Shown: piece by piece, positions 1 through 8,989 of the stretch | Numbering within the stretch: the stretch's first letter is position 1 | Layout of the letters: each line of letters opens with the position of its first letter | Source of the DNA: Nonomuraea candida | GTDB lineage: Bacteria; Actinomycetota; Actinomycetes; Streptosporangiales; Streptosporangiaceae | Assembly (NCBI RefSeq): GCF_000725485.1 | Contig: NZ_JOAG01000027.1 | Location: 124,001 to 188,000, forward strand | Length of the DNA stretch: 64,000 bases | Direction: 5' to 3' | Notes under the pieces: model-generated | Seen by the model: only the letters and a program-made list of their open reading frames with translations | What the model was told of the DNA's origin: nothing | Database searches by the model: none | Program-made: the position numbers and the translations under genes

Positions 1-1
1 C

Positions 2-316
2 TGGTACGAGCCGTTCGGCATGGTGCCCGTGGAGGCCATGGCGTGCGGCGTGCCGGTCGTCGCCTCGGCGGTCGGCGGCCATCTCGACACGGTGGCCGGC
101 TGCGGCGTGCTGGTCCCGCCGCGCCGCCCGCGCGCCCTGTCCAGGGCGCTCAAGGACGTGCTCGCCGATCCGCGGCGGCGCGCGGCGCTGGGCGCGGCGG
201 GAGCCCGCCGGGCCCGCGAGCGGTACGGCTGGTCGCGCGTCGCCGAGTCCACCGAGGCCGTGTACACGCAGGTGATCGAGGGAAAGGTCTGCCGTCTGGC
301 GGCCCTGGGGGGTTGA
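2..316 (+). CDS. Glycosyltransferase, GT4 family, C-terminal part (5' end outside window)
   Basis: The frame is open from the window edge and ends in TGA at 314-316, giving 104 residues. It begins YEPFGMVPVEAMACGVPVVAS, the GT4 donor-nucleotide-binding loop of the second Rossmann domain, with the E-x7-E motif (Glu3 of the visible part and the Glu of VEAMA). The rest is the usual C-terminal helical tail. The enzyme would move a sugar from a nucleotide-sugar to a lipid- or glycan-linked acceptor on the cytoplasmic face of the membrane. It lies 2 nt before gmhA, so it probably heads or belongs to the heptose/glycan operon. Acceptor and sugar cannot be read from this fragment. Confidence 0.85.
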   Translation, partial: WYEPFGMVPVEAMACGVPVVASAVGGHLDTVAGCGVLVPPRRPRALSRALKDVLADPRRRAALGAAGARRARERYGWSRVAESTEAVYTQVIEGKVCRLAALGG

Positions 317-318
317 TC

Positions 319-864
319 ATGGATGCTCATCTGGAGAAGCTCTGGAACACCCTGGAGAAGGTCGACGACCACGCGGTCACCGTCCGCGCCTGGGGCGGGA
401 AGCTGGCCGGGGTGCTGGCCGCCGGGGGCAGGCTGCTGGCCTGCGGCAACGGCGGCTCCGCGGCCGAGGCGCAGCACCTGACGGCCGAGCTGGTCGGCCG
501 GTTCAGGGACGACAGGCAGCCGTACGCGGCGATCCCGCTGCACGGCGACGGCTCGTCGTTCACGGCGATCGTCAACGACTTCGGCGCCGACGAGGTCTAC
601 GCGCGCCAGGTGCGCGCGCACGGCCGGCCGGGGGACGTGCTGGTGTGCCTGTCCACCAGCGGCGGCAGCCGGAACGTGCTGGCCGCCGCGGCGGCGGCGC
701 AGGAGTCCGGGCTGGTGGCCTGGGCCATGACGGGCCCGGCGCCCAATCCGCTGGCCGAGCTGTGCGACGAGGCGGTGGCCGTGCCCGGCGAGACCGCCAC
801 CGTGCAGGAGGTGCACCTCGCGCTCATCCACCTGCTGTGCGACGCGCTGGAGGAGGCGCTGTGA
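319..864 (+). CDS. gmhA: Phosphoheptose isomerase (SIS domain)
   Basis: This 181-residue single SIS-domain protein is expected to convert sedoheptulose 7-phosphate to D-glycero-heptopyranose 7-phosphate, the first step of ADP-heptose synthesis. The signature CGNGGSAAEAQHLTAELVGR (about residues 44-63) and the second phosphate-binding loop CLSTSGGSRNV (about 111-121) are typical of GmhA, as is the QEVHLALIHLLCDALE tail carrying the conserved His. The ATG at 319 sits 2 nt after the stop of the glycosyltransferase. The 3' end overlaps a 44-bp tandem repeat that continues towards hldE. The partner gene hldE follows directly, which supports the assignment; the product's sugar destination is unknown. 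Confidence 0.9.
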   Translation: MDAHLEKLWNTLEKVDDHAVTVRAWGGKLAGVLAAGGRLLACGNGGSAAEAQHLTAELVGRFRDDRQPYAAIPLHGDGSSFTAIVNDFGADEVYARQVRAHGRPGDVLVCLSTSGGSRNVLAAAAAAQESGLVAWAMTGPAPNPLAELCDEAVAVPGETATVQEVHLALIHLLCDALEEAL

Positions 865-972
865 GGAAGATCCCGCACCCGAGTGACGTGCTGGAGGAGG
901 CGCTGTGACGAGGAGCCCGCACCGGAGCGACGTGCTGGAGGAGGCGCTGTGACGAGGAGCCCGCACCCGAGC
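841..972 (+). repeat. 44-bp tandem repeat, three copies, spanning the gmhA stop and hldE start
   Basis: Copies lie at 841-884, 885-928 and 929-972 and differ at only a few positions. Each carries the end of gmhA-like sequence (CTGGAGGAGGCGCTGTGA), so each contains a GGAGG ribosome site, a GTG start and an overlapping TGA stop. The first copy is the true gmhA end and the third provides the ribosome site and GTG start of hldE. The period of 44 is 3n+2, so the frame changes at each copy. Confidence 0.95.
861..952 (+). other. Two chained 15-codon minigenes created by the repeat
   Basis: GTG at 861 opens a frame VRKIPHPSDVLEEAL that stops at 906-908. GTG at 905, inside that stop as GTGA, opens VTRSPHRSDVLEEAL, which stops at 950-952. 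GTG at 949, again as GTGA, starts hldE. All three starts follow a GGAGG sequence. The arrangement would let ribosomes ending gmhA pass through two minigenes before hldE. Whether the peptides are made is unknown; the chain itself is read directly from the sequence. Confidence 0.6.
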
Positions 973-2313
973 GGCGCGGCGGAGGGGCCGCTGGTCGTCA
1001 TCGGCGACACGCTGCTCGACGTGGACGTCGAGGGCGACGCCGACCGGCTGTGCCCGGACGCGCCCGTGCCCGTGGTGGACGTGTCGGCCGAGCAGGCCAG
1101 GCCCGGCGGCGCCGGGCTGGCGGCGCTGCTGGCCGCGCGGGACGGCGCCGACGTGGTGCTGATCACCGCGGTCGGCGACGACCCCGACGGGCGCCGCCTG
1201 TGCGGGCTGCTGTCGGAGGAGGTCGATCTGGTACGCCTCCCGCTGCGCGGCGGCACCGTGCGCAAGACCAGGGTCAGGTCCAGGGGCCAGACGCTGGTCC
1301 GCCTGGACACCGGCGACGGCGTCGCCCGCTACTCCCCCACCCCGGAGGCGGCCGAGGCGATCGGCCGGGCCGGCGCGGTGCTGGTCTCCGACTACGGCAG
1401 GGGCGTGGCCAGGATGGCCGCCGAGCTGCTGAGCGACAGCGACGTGCCGGTGGTGTGGGACCCGCATCCGCGGGGCGAGCAGCCGATCCCCGGCTGCGCG
1501 CTGCTGACCCCCAGCGAGGCGGAGGCGAGACTGCTGTGCTCCTCCGGCTACCACGGCCCCGACCAGGCGGCGCGCCGGCTCGTACGGGCGCTGCGGGCCG
1601 AGGCGGTGGCCGTCACCACCGGCGAGCGCGGAGCCGCGCTCGCCGTGGCGGGCGGACCGCTGACCAAGGTGCCCCCTCCGGTGCGGGCCGGCGGCCAGGA
1701 CGCCTGCGGCGCGGGCGACCGGCTGGCCGCCGCCGCCGCGCTGGCGCTGCGCGACGGCGCCGGCGCCGAGGAGGCGGTCACCATGGGCGTCGGCGAGGCC
1801 TCGCGCTTCGTCGAGCGCGGCGGCGCCGCCGCCGTGAAGGTGCGCGAGCAGCGGCTGGGCGACCGGCCGCGCACGGCGCTGGAGGTGGCCCGGCTCACCC
1901 GGGCCTACGGCGGCCGCCTGATCGCCACGGGCGGCTGCTTCGACCTGCTGCACGCGGGCCACGTGAGCCTGCTGCGGCGGGCCAGGGCGCTGGGCGACGC
2001 GCTGGTCGTCTGCGTCAACTCCGACGACTCGGTACGCCGGCTGAAGGGCCCGTCCAGGCCCATCGTGGACGTGCGCGACCGGGTCGAGGTGCTGCGGGCA
2101 CTGGGCTGCGTGGACGCGGTCCTGGTGTTCGACGAGGACACGCCGGCGGGCGCCATCGAGCAGCTCCGCCCGGACGTGTGGGTGAAGGGCGGCGACTACG
2201 AGGGGGAAGTGCTGCCCGAATCCGAGGTCCTCGGCAGGCTCGGCGCGGAGATCGTCGTGCTGAGCACGCTGCCGGGACGTTCGACAACCAATCTGATCAG
2301 GGAGATCCAGTGA
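949..2313 (+). CDS. hldE: Bifunctional heptose 7-phosphate kinase / heptose 1-phosphate nucleotidyltransferase
   Basis: The protein has 454 residues, close to the 477 of E. coli HldE. Residues 1-300 form a PfkB-type sugar kinase with the GGAG anion-hole region and GAGDRLAAAAALAL near residue 250 in place of the usual GAGDTF. Residues 320-450 form a cytidylyltransferase-like domain with GGCFDLLHAGHVSLL and the C-terminal GRSTTNLIREI. It would phosphorylate heptose 7-phosphate at C1 and then attach a nucleotide. A separate GmhB phosphatase is needed between the steps and is not seen here. The start is GTG 949, placed after GGAGGAGG in the third repeat copy; the TGA overlaps the next gene's GTG. 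Confidence 0.9.
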   Translation: MTRSPHPSGAAEGPLVVIGDTLLDVDVEGDADRLCPDAPVPVVDVSAEQARPGGAGLAALLAARDGADVVLITAVGDDPDGRRLCGLLSEEVDLVRLPLRGGTVRKTRVRSRGQTLVRLDTGDGVARYSPTPEAAEAIGRAGAVLVSDYGRGVARMAAELLSDSDVPVVWDPHPRGEQPIPGCALLTPSEAEARLLCSSGYHGPDQAARRLVRALRAEAVAVTTGERGAALAVAGGPLTKVPPPVRAGGQDACGAGDRLAAAAALALRDGAGAEEAVTMGVGEASRFVERGGAAAVKVREQRLGDRPRTALEVARLTRAYGGRLIATGGCFDLLHAGHVSLLRRARALGDALVVCVNSDDSVRRLKGPSRPIVDVRDRVEVLRALGCVDAVLVFDEDTPAGAIEQLRPDVWVKGGDYEGEVLPESEVLGRLGAEIVVLSTLPGRSTTNLIREIQ

Positions 2314-2984
2314 ATGTATTGATCACCGGGGGCGCCTCCGGGCTCGGCCTGGCCACGGCCGAAGCGGTCGAGAAGGAGGGCTGGAAGGCGCTGGTCGTCG
2401 ACGTGCGCGCGCCCGACCAGCGCTTCGAGCACGTGACGGCGGACCTGGCCGACCGCGGGGAGGCCGAGCGGGCGGTCCGCGAGCTGGCCGAGCGGGCCGG
2501 CGGCCTGGACGCCGTCGTGACGGCCGCGGGCATCGACGCGTGCGGGCGGCTGGAGGACGTGCCGGCCGACGACTGGGAGCGGGTCATCCGGGTGAACCTG
2601 CTGGGCACGGCCTCCGTCGTACGGGCGGCGCTGCCGTACCTGAAGCACACCCGGGGCAAGGTCGTCACCTGCGCCTCGACGCTGGGGCTGCGGCCGCTGA
2701 GCGACGCCTCGGCGTACTCGGCGTCGAAGTTCGGCGTCGTCGGGTTCACCAGGGGCCTGGCGATCGAGCTGCGCGGGGAGGTGGGGGTGACCCTGCTGAT
2801 CCCCGGCGGCATGCGCACCGGCTTCTTCGACGGCCGGCCGGAACAGTACAAGCCGGGCCCCGAGGCGGGGCTGAACGATCCGGCCGACGTGGCGCAGGCC
2901 ATCGTCTTCGCACTGCGGCAGCCCGCCGGATGCGAGGTGAGAGAGCTGGTCGTCTGCCCGTCCACGGAGACGTCATGGCCCTAG
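2310..2984 (+). CDS. Short-chain dehydrogenase/reductase of the heptose operon
   Basis: This is a 224-residue classical SDR. The N-terminal TGGASGLG matches the cofactor-binding TGxxxGxG, and an acidic residue after the second strand (VDVRAP) favours NAD(H). The catalytic Ser lies in TCASTLGL and the YxxxK pair in YSASK. The GTG at 2310 overlaps the hldE stop as GTGA, so the genes are translationally coupled. Placed between hldE and a GT9 transferase, it probably acts on the sugar or nucleotide-sugar, but substrate and direction cannot be told from sequence. Confidence 0.8.
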   Translation: MNVLITGGASGLGLATAEAVEKEGWKALVVDVRAPDQRFEHVTADLADRGEAERAVRELAERAGGLDAVVTAAGIDACGRLEDVPADDWERVIRVNLLGTASVVRAALPYLKHTRGKVVTCASTLGLRPLSDASAYSASKFGVVGFTRGLAIELRGEVGVTLLIPGGMRTGFFDGRPEQYKPGPEAGLNDPADVAQAIVFALRQPAGCEVRELVVCPSTETSWP

Positions 2985-3843
2985 AACTGCTGGCCCTGCG
3001 CGGGCTCGGCCTGGGCGACCTGCTCACGGCCGTGCCCGCGCTGCGGGCCCTGCGCCAGGCTTTTCCCAAGCACCGCATCACGCTGGCCGCGCCGCGGGCG
3101 CTGGAGGCCCTGCTGCCGCTGATCGGCGCGGTGGACGACCAGGTGGACGTCTCGGGCCCGGGGCCCGTGCCGTTCGAGCGGCCCGACATCGCGGTGAACC
3201 TGCACGGGCGGGGGCCGCAGAGCATCGAGGCGCTGCGGCGCACCGAGCCCGGGCGGCTGATCAGCTTCGGCACCGGTCCGGCCTGGGAGGAGGGCGTGCA
3301 CGAGGTGCGGCGCTGGTGCGACCTGCTGGAGTGGCATGGCATCCCGGCCGATCCCGGCGATCTGACGCTGGGCATCTCCGACCGTACGGGGCCGGCGATC
3401 GTGCATCCGGGCGCCGCCTATCCGGCGCGGCGCTGGCCGCCGGAGCGGTTCGCGGAGGTCGCGGCGGCGCTGGACGACGTGATCGTCACGGGCAACGCCG
3501 AGGAGGTGCCGATCGCCACCCGGGTCGCGGAGCTGGCGGGGCTGCCGCCGGAGCGGATGGTGGCCGGGCGTACCTGCCTGGCCGACCTGATCGATCTGGT
3601 GAGCAGGGCGCGGCTGGTGGTCTGCGGCGACACCGGCGTCGCGCACCTGGCGACGGCGTTCTGTGTGCCGTCGGTGGTGCTGTTCGGCCCCGTCTCGCCC
3701 AGGTTGTGGGGGCCGCCGCCCGGCTGGCGCCACGTGGCGCTGTGGGCCGGGCACAGCGGTGACCCGCACGGGCAGCGGCCCGACCCCGGCCTGCTGAAGA
3801 TCGAGGTTTCCGAAGTCGTCGACGCCGCCATGGAGGTCACGTC

Positions 3844-3847
<4 letters not shown>
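2975..3847 (+). CDS. Glycosyltransferase family 9 (heptosyltransferase-like)
   Basis: The product has 290 residues with the two-Rossmann layout of ADP-heptose:LPS heptosyltransferases. The N-terminus LALRGLGLGDLLTAVPALRAL is the GT9 acceptor-side loop. The region IVHPGAAYPARRWPPERFAEV and the C-terminal CGDTGVAHLATAFCVPSVVLF match the donor-binding motifs with the conserved Asp and His. It would transfer the heptose made by GmhA/HldE to an unknown acceptor; the organism is inferred to lack LPS, so the target is more likely a cell-envelope glycan or a secreted glycolipid. ATG 2975 lies inside the end of the SDR gene, an overlap of 10 nt. Confidence 0.85.
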
Positions 3848-4810
<963 letters not shown>

Positions 4811-4812
<2 letters not shown>

Positions 4813-4903
4813 CGGCCCCTTCGGGCGGCACCTGAGCGGCCCTGCGAGCGGCACCTGAGCGGCCCTTCGGACGGAACCCGAGCGGCCCTTCGAGCGGAAC
4901 CGC
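4811..4903 (+). repeat. Tandem repeat of about 23 bp, four copies, starting in a stop codon
   Basis: Copies begin at 4811, 4835, 4858 and 4881 and share AGCGGCCCTTCGRGCGGMAC. The first starts within the TAG stop (4810-4812) of the epimerase gene. The stretch 4813-4996 holds no gene; it lies between convergent genes and consists almost entirely of this repeat and the next one. Confidence 0.85.
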
Positions 4904-4925
4904 CCTGTGCCTGGGGGCGGCCGCC

Positions 4926-4970
4926 CGGGGAGCGGGCGGCCGGGGAGCGGGCGGCCGGGGAGCGGGCGTC
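4926..4970 (+). repeat. 15-bp tandem repeat, three copies
   Basis: The unit CGGGGAGCGGGCGGC occurs at 4926-4940, 4941-4955 and 4956-4970 (last copy one mismatch), followed by a decayed fourth copy. It directly precedes the 3' end of mshC on the other strand. The GC-rich tract may stall polymerases from both sides, but no clear terminator hairpin with a T run is seen. Confidence 0.85.
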
Positions 4971-4996
4971 CGGGGACGGCCCCGGTGAAGCGGGGG

Positions 4997-6223
4997 TCAG
5001 CGCAGGGAGATCCCGAGCAGCGCGTCGGCGAGGTCGCGCACGAGCCCGGGCGCGGAGTCGTCGGAGCCGTCACCGGCGAGGGCCCGCGCGGCCCAGGCGT
5101 CGACGGCGGCCAGCGCGCCGGGCGAGTCGAGGTCGTCGGCCAGCCGCTCGCGCACCCGGGCCAGCAGCTCGCCGGCGGGCGGCCCCGCGGTCAGCGCGGC
5201 GGCCGAGCGCCACAGCGCCAGCCTGCGCTCGGCGCCGGCCATCAGGTCGGGGGTGTACTCCCAGTCGGCGCGGTAGTGGTGGGCCAGCAGCACGAGCCTG
5301 ATCGCCATCGGGTCGTGCTCGCGGCGCAGCTTGGAGACGAAGACCAGGTTGCCCTTGGACTTCGACATCTTCTCGCCGTCGAGCGCCACCATCCCGGCGT
5401 GCGTGTAGAACTTGGCGAACGGCCACTCGCCGGTCGCGGCGTGCCCCTCGGAGGCGCCGCACTCGTGGTGCGGGAAGATCAGGTCGGAGCCGCCGCCGGC
5501 CACGTCGTAGCCGGGGCCGAGGTTGTCGAGCGCGATCGCGGTGCACTCGATGTGCCAGCCGGGGCGTCCCCGGCCCAGCCGCGACTCCCAGGCCGGCTCG
5601 CCGGGCCGCTCGGCCCGCCACAGCAGCCAGTCGAGCGGGTGGCGCTTGCCCGGCCGGTCGGGGTCGCCGCCGCGCTCGGCGAACAGGGCGAGCATCTCCT
5701 GCTCGTCGTAGCCGGACACCTGGCCGAACTTGGGGGCGTCGGCCACGCTGAAGTAGACGTCGCCGTCGAGGACGTAGGTGACGCCCTTGGCCGACAGCCT
5801 GGAGATCAGGTCGGCCACCCGGCCGACGACCTCGGTGACGCCGACGTATTCGCGGGGCGGCAGGATGCGCAGCGCCTCCATGTCGCCGCGGAACAGCTCG
5901 ATCTCCCGCTCGGCCAGCTCCTGCCAGTCGATGCCGGTCTGCTCGGCCCGCTCCAGCAGCGGGTCGTCCACGTCGGTGGCGTTCTGCGTGTAGTGCACCT
6001 CGTGGCCCGCGTCGCGCCACACCCGGCCCACGAGATCGAAGGCGTGGTAGGTGTTGGCGTGGCCGAGGTGGGTGGCGTCGTACGGGGTGATGCCGCAGAC
6101 GTACATCCTGGCGGTCGGTCCGGGATCGGTCTGCCGCACCTGCTTGGCCGACGTGTCATAGAGACGCAGCGGAATGCTCTCACCTGGGAGCTTTGGAACG
6201 TTCTGGGCAGACCACGATCTCAT
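4997..6223 (-). CDS. mshC: L-cysteine:1D-myo-inositol 2-amino-2-deoxy-glucopyranoside ligase (mycothiol synthesis)
   Basis: At 408 residues it has the usual MshC length and the class I tRNA-synthetase fold of cysteinyl-tRNA synthetase. [17 protein letters not shown] carries the zinc-binding Cys and the HIGH-type motif (about residues 43-59). [10 protein letters not shown] and [12 protein letters not shown] supply the remaining zinc ligands, and KMSKSKGN near residue 290 is the KMSKS loop. MshC joins cysteine to GlcN-Ins at the expense of ATP, the penultimate step of mycothiol synthesis. ATG 6223 lies 7 nt after a TAGGCT -10 box, so the mRNA is probably leaderless. The neighbours (DUF3090, kinase-like protein, phosphoglycerate mutase) form its usual actinobacterial setting. 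Confidence 0.95.
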   Translation of the reverse strand: MRSWSAQNVPKLPGESIPLRLYDTSAKQVRQTDPGPTARMYVCGITPYDATHLGHANTYHAFDLVGRVWRDAGHEVHYTQNATDVDDPLLERAEQTGIDWQELAEREIELFRGDMEALRILPPREYVGVTEVVGRVADLISRLSAKGVTYVLDGDVYFSVADAPKFGQVSGYDEQEMLALFAERGGDPDRPGKRHPLDWLLWRAERPGEPAWESRLGRGRPGWHIECTAIALDNLGPGYDVAGGGSDLIFPHHECGASEGHAATGEWPFAKFYTHAGMVALDGEKMSKSKGNLVFVSKLRREHDPMAIRLVLLAHHYRADWEYTPDLMAGAERRLALWRSAAALTAGPPAGELLARVRERLADDLDSPGALAAVDAWAARALAGDGSDDSAPGLVRDLADALLGISLR

Positions 6224-6230
6224 GCCTTTG

Positions 6231-6236
6231 AGCCTA
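6231..6236 (-). promoter_or_regulatory. -10 box of a leaderless mshC transcript
   Basis: On the minus strand TAGGCT is followed by exactly 7 nt and then the mshC ATG, placing the expected start of transcription at the start codon. No Shine-Dalgarno sequence is present. The TAG of the box is also the stop codon of the upstream NRDE gene. Confidence 0.55.
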
Positions 6237-6884
6237 TCCGTCCCGATCGGCGGTCAGGTCGGTGAACGCGTACGTCACGTCGCCGGGCCCGATCTCGACC
6301 CGCATCACCGACAGGGAGGCGAAGACGCGGCCGTCGGGCAGCTCGTGCCGGACGATGAGCGCGCTCGCGTCGGAGGACGGCTCGGCCGTGATCAGCTCGC
6401 CCCAGTCGGCCTGGTCGCGGAAGCGGGGCAGGTGCGCCACGACGCGGGGGCTGTCGGGGTCGAGGCCCGTGTTGACGACCATGCTGGTGCCCGCGGGCAG
6501 CTCGGAGACGGCCAGGCCCGCGCCGTCCCAGCTGAACAGGCGCACCCGCGACAGGTCGGCGAGCACCAGGTGGAAGGGGTCGTAGTGGCCGAGGTCGCCG
6601 CCCGGCCCCTCCCCCGTGCACGCCGCCCGCAGTGCCAGGTCGCCCCGGGAGACCTTCGTCTTCTCCCCGGCGGCCCTGCCGTGCCCGTTGAGCAGCGCCG
6701 CGGCCCGGCGGGCCGCGGGGTTGACGGCCAGCCAGGTGCCGCCGGCCTTCAGGTCGCGCCCGCCGATCACGCCCGGGTATTCGGGCCAGTGCTCACCCGG
6801 CCCCTCCCAGGGCCGGTCGGCGAACTCGTCTCTCACGCCCATGAGGCTCAGCGTCGGCCCGGTTCTCACGATCAGCGTGCACAT
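6234..6884 (-). CDS. NRDE-family (TANGO2-like) protein
   Basis: The 216-residue product begins MCTLIVR, with Cys2 in the position expected for an N-terminal nucleophile. The [11 protein letters not shown] stretch (about residues 17-27) corresponds to the NRDE signature that names the family. [15 protein letters not shown] is the second conserved block. TANGO2/NRDE proteins are linked to haem and lipid handling in eukaryotes, but the bacterial role is not established. The gene sits between mshC and the kinase-like gene on the same strand. ATG 6884 lies 6 nt after a TACCCT box, so it may be leaderless. Confidence 0.8.
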   Translation of the reverse strand: MCTLIVRTGPTLSLMGVRDEFADRPWEGPGEHWPEYPGVIGGRDLKAGGTWLAVNPAARRAAALLNGHGRAAGEKTKVSRGDLALRAACTGEGPGGDLGHYDPFHLVLADLSRVRLFSWDGAGLAVSELPAGTSMVVNTGLDPDSPRVVAHLPRFRDQADWGELITAEPSSDASALIVRHELPDGRVFASLSVMRVEIGPGDVTYAFTDLTADRDG

Positions 6885-6890
6885 GGGCAA

Positions 6891-6896
6891 AGGGTA
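6891..6896 (-). promoter_or_regulatory. -10 box before the NRDE gene
   Basis: On the minus strand TACCCT is followed by 6 nt and the ATG of the NRDE gene. No ribosome-binding sequence is visible, in line with a leaderless start. Confidence 0.4.
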
Positions 6897-6916
6897 ATAA
6901 ACGGGTACAGGGTCGT

Positions 6917-7684
6917 TCAGATCGGGGGCCAGGGTATGGCCGGCCAGCCCTCCGACGGGTAGGGGTGCACGCCGGTGTCGAGCAGCCGCCTGACCCGCCG
7001 CCAGGTGGCCTCGACCTCGGCCTGGGTCAGCAGCTCGCGCAGCCGCCTGCCGAGCGTGCCGGACTCGATGTCGCGTTCGAGCTTGGCCAGCACCGCCACC
7101 GCCTCGCGGGCCAGCGGCTTGCCGCGCCACTGCCACAGGACCGTGCGCAGTTTGTCCTCCACCGAGAAGCAGACCCCGTGGTCGACGCCGTAGACGTGGC
7201 CGGTGGGCAGCGGCAGCAGGTGGCCGCCCTTGCGGTCGGCGTTGTTGACCACCGCGTCGAACACCGCCATCCGGCGCACCACCGGGTTGCGGCTCTTGAC
7301 CAGGCGCATGAGGTCGATCTCGCGCTCGGTGTCGATCCACAGCTGGCACATGCCCGGCCCGAAGGGCCCGTCGCGGTAGACGGTGGGCGGCACGATGCGC
7401 CAGCCGGTGGCCTGCGAGACCTCGAAGGCGGCCACCTCGCGGGCGGCGAGGGTGCCGTCGGGGAAGTCCCACAGCGGGCGCTCGCCGCGTACGGGCTTGT
7501 AGACGCAGGCGGCCGAGCGGGAGCCGAGCTTGACCGAGCAGTAGAGCGTCATGTTGGTCGCCTCGACGAGGCGGCCGGCGACCTCGAGGGTGCCGTCGCG
7601 CAGCAGCGTGAGGGCCTCTTCGTCATGCATGGACGGCGGTGGGGCGGGTGGCTTGACGGCCGGTTCGCTCTCCGGAGCGGTCAT
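6917..7684 (-). CDS. SCO1664-type protein, phosphatidylinositol-kinase-like fold
   Basis: This 255-residue protein belongs to the actinobacterial SCO1664 family. The sequence CVYKPVRGERPLWDFP carries the Lys expected for ATP binding, and LAAREVAAFEVSQATGW resembles the next helix of PI3/4-kinase or HipA-like kinases. FDAVVNNADRKGGHLL (about residue 140) matches their catalytic loop with the NNADRK pattern, and YGVDHGVCF carries the metal-binding Asp. It probably phosphorylates a protein or small molecule, but no substrate is known. The ATG overlaps the DUF3090 stop as ATGA, so the two are co-translated. Confidence 0.8.
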   Translation of the reverse strand: MTAPESEPAVKPPAPPPSMHDEEALTLLRDGTLEVAGRLVEATNMTLYCSVKLGSRSAACVYKPVRGERPLWDFPDGTLAAREVAAFEVSQATGWRIVPPTVYRDGPFGPGMCQLWIDTEREIDLMRLVKSRNPVVRRMAVFDAVVNNADRKGGHLLPLPTGHVYGVDHGVCFSVEDKLRTVLWQWRGKPLAREAVAVLAKLERDIESGTLGRRLRELLTQAEVEATWRRVRRLLDTGVHPYPSEGWPAIPWPPI

Positions 7685-8229
7685 GAAGCCGCCTCACCCC
7701 CGCGGTAGCCGTTGAGACGGACGCAGACGTGCCCGGCGGCGTCGAGCGGCTGCCCGCACAGGGGACACGGCGGTCGGCCCGCCGCGACGATCTGCAGGGC
7801 TCGCCGGGTGAAGGCGCGCGCGGCCCCCGCGCTGATGCGCACCCGCAGCACCGCGGGCTCGGGCCTGTCGAGGTCGTCCTCGTCGACGACCTCCTGCGCT
7901 TCTATCACCACCTGCGATTTCTCGGCGTCCCAGGTCAGCGCCATGGTGCCGACGCGGAAGTCCTCCGCGACCGGCGCGTCGAGAGGCCCGTCGTCGGTCA
8001 GGTCGGCCGGGGCCAGCGCGGGCACCTGGGCGGTGCCCCCGCTGAGCCGCAGCACCTCGTCGAGCAGCTCGTCGAGCCTGCCCGCGAGTGCGGCGACCTG
8101 CAATTTCTCCAGCGCCACCGTGGTCAGTCTGCCCTCGGCCCTGGCCTGCAGAAAAAAGACCCGCGCGCCCGGCTGCCCCAAGGCACCGGCGACGAACCTC
8201 TCTGGTGGGTCGTAGTCGAAGACCGGCAT
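7681..8229 (-). CDS. DUF3090 family protein
   Basis: The 182-residue product begins MPVFDYDPPERFVAGALGQP, the conserved N-terminus of DUF3090 proteins, and continues FFLQARAEGRLTTVALEKLQ. The C-terminal part has CPLCGQPLDAAGHVC, a CxxC...H-x-C arrangement that looks like a small zinc site. It always travels with the SCO1664-type kinase-like gene and a phosphoglycerate mutase homologue near mshC in actinobacteria. Its function is unknown. The start follows a TAAGGT box by 6 nt and has no ribosome site. Confidence 0.85.
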   Translation of the reverse strand: MPVFDYDPPERFVAGALGQPGARVFFLQARAEGRLTTVALEKLQVAALAGRLDELLDEVLRLSGGTAQVPALAPADLTDDGPLDAPVAEDFRVGTMALTWDAEKSQVVIEAQEVVDEDDLDRPEPAVLRVRISAGAARAFTRRALQIVAAGRPPCPLCGQPLDAAGHVCVRLNGYRGGEAAS

Positions 8230-8235
8230 AGCCTG

Positions 8236-8241
8236 ACCTTA
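8236..8241 (-). promoter_or_regulatory. -10 box of a leaderless DUF3090 transcript
   Basis: On the minus strand TAAGGT is followed by 6 nt and the ATG at 8229. It lies at the stop of the phosphoglycerate mutase-family gene, suggesting that the DUF3090 and kinase-like pair has its own promoter. Confidence 0.45.
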
Positions 8242-8925
8242 CGTGGTTCCGGGTCCGCCGCCGACGGCGGCATCGCTCCCGGTGATGTTTTCTCCCCCGT
8301 CTTTCTCCTCCGAATCCTCGGGAAGCCGCAATTCCCCCATATCGTTGACTCTGAGAACAAAGGGACGCAAGGGGGCATAGCGCACCACTGTGACGGCCGC
8401 CGGATCAGCCGTAATCCGCTGAAACTGATCGAGGTGAAGGCCCAGCGCGTCCGCGACGATCGCCTTGATCACGTCGCCGTGGCTGCAAACCAGGTAGGAA
8501 GCCTTCTCCCCCAGGCGTTGATTCCACTCCCGGACGGCCGAGACCGCACGATGCTGCATTTCCGTCAGCGACTCCCCTTCCGGAAATGTCACCGCGCTGG
8601 GGTGCGCCTGCACGACCCGCCACAGGGGCTCCTTGGCGAGCTCCGAGAGCGGCCGGCCGGTCCACTCTCCGTAGCCGCACTCGATGAAGCGTTCATCGGT
8701 GCGCACCTCCAGCCCGCGGCCCGCGGCGACCGCTTGCGCCGTTTCCTGGCAGCGCTCCAGCGGGCTGGAGACAATGGCGTCGAGCCTGACGCCCGCGATG
8801 CGCCCGGCGAGCGCGGCCGCCTGCGCCCTGCCCGCCTCGCTCAGATGCACCCCCGGGGTACGGCCGGCCAGCACCGGCCCTGTGAGGTCCGTCAGCCCGT
8901 GCCGGACCAGAAGCAGCGTGGTCAT
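8239..8925 (-). CDS. Histidine phosphatase / phosphoglycerate mutase family protein (MSMEG_4193 type)
   Basis: The 228-residue protein starts MTTLLLVRHGLTDLTG, with the RHG catalytic His near residue 9. The second Arg lies in SSPLERCQET, the Glu in FIECGYGEWTGRPLSEL and the second His in LVCSHGDVIKAIVAD. All residues of the phosphohistidine mechanism are present. It is more likely a small-molecule phosphatase than a glycolytic mutase, given its location in the mshC-DUF3090 neighbourhood. An in-frame start 27 nt further upstream is possible, but the ATG at 8925 opens directly into the core strand. The C-terminal 35 residues are acidic and probably disordered. Confidence 0.82.
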   Translation of the reverse strand: MTTLLLVRHGLTDLTGPVLAGRTPGVHLSEAGRAQAAALAGRIAGVRLDAIVSSPLERCQETAQAVAAGRGLEVRTDERFIECGYGEWTGRPLSELAKEPLWRVVQAHPSAVTFPEGESLTEMQHRAVSAVREWNQRLGEKASYLVCSHGDVIKAIVADALGLHLDQFQRITADPAAVTVVRYAPLRPFVLRVNDMGELRLPEDSEEKDGGENITGSDAAVGGGPGTT

Positions 8926-8989
8926 CCCGCAAGTGTCGCAGGCGTCGATCACGACGTTTCATCGGCCTGGACGGTAACCTGGCGGGATC

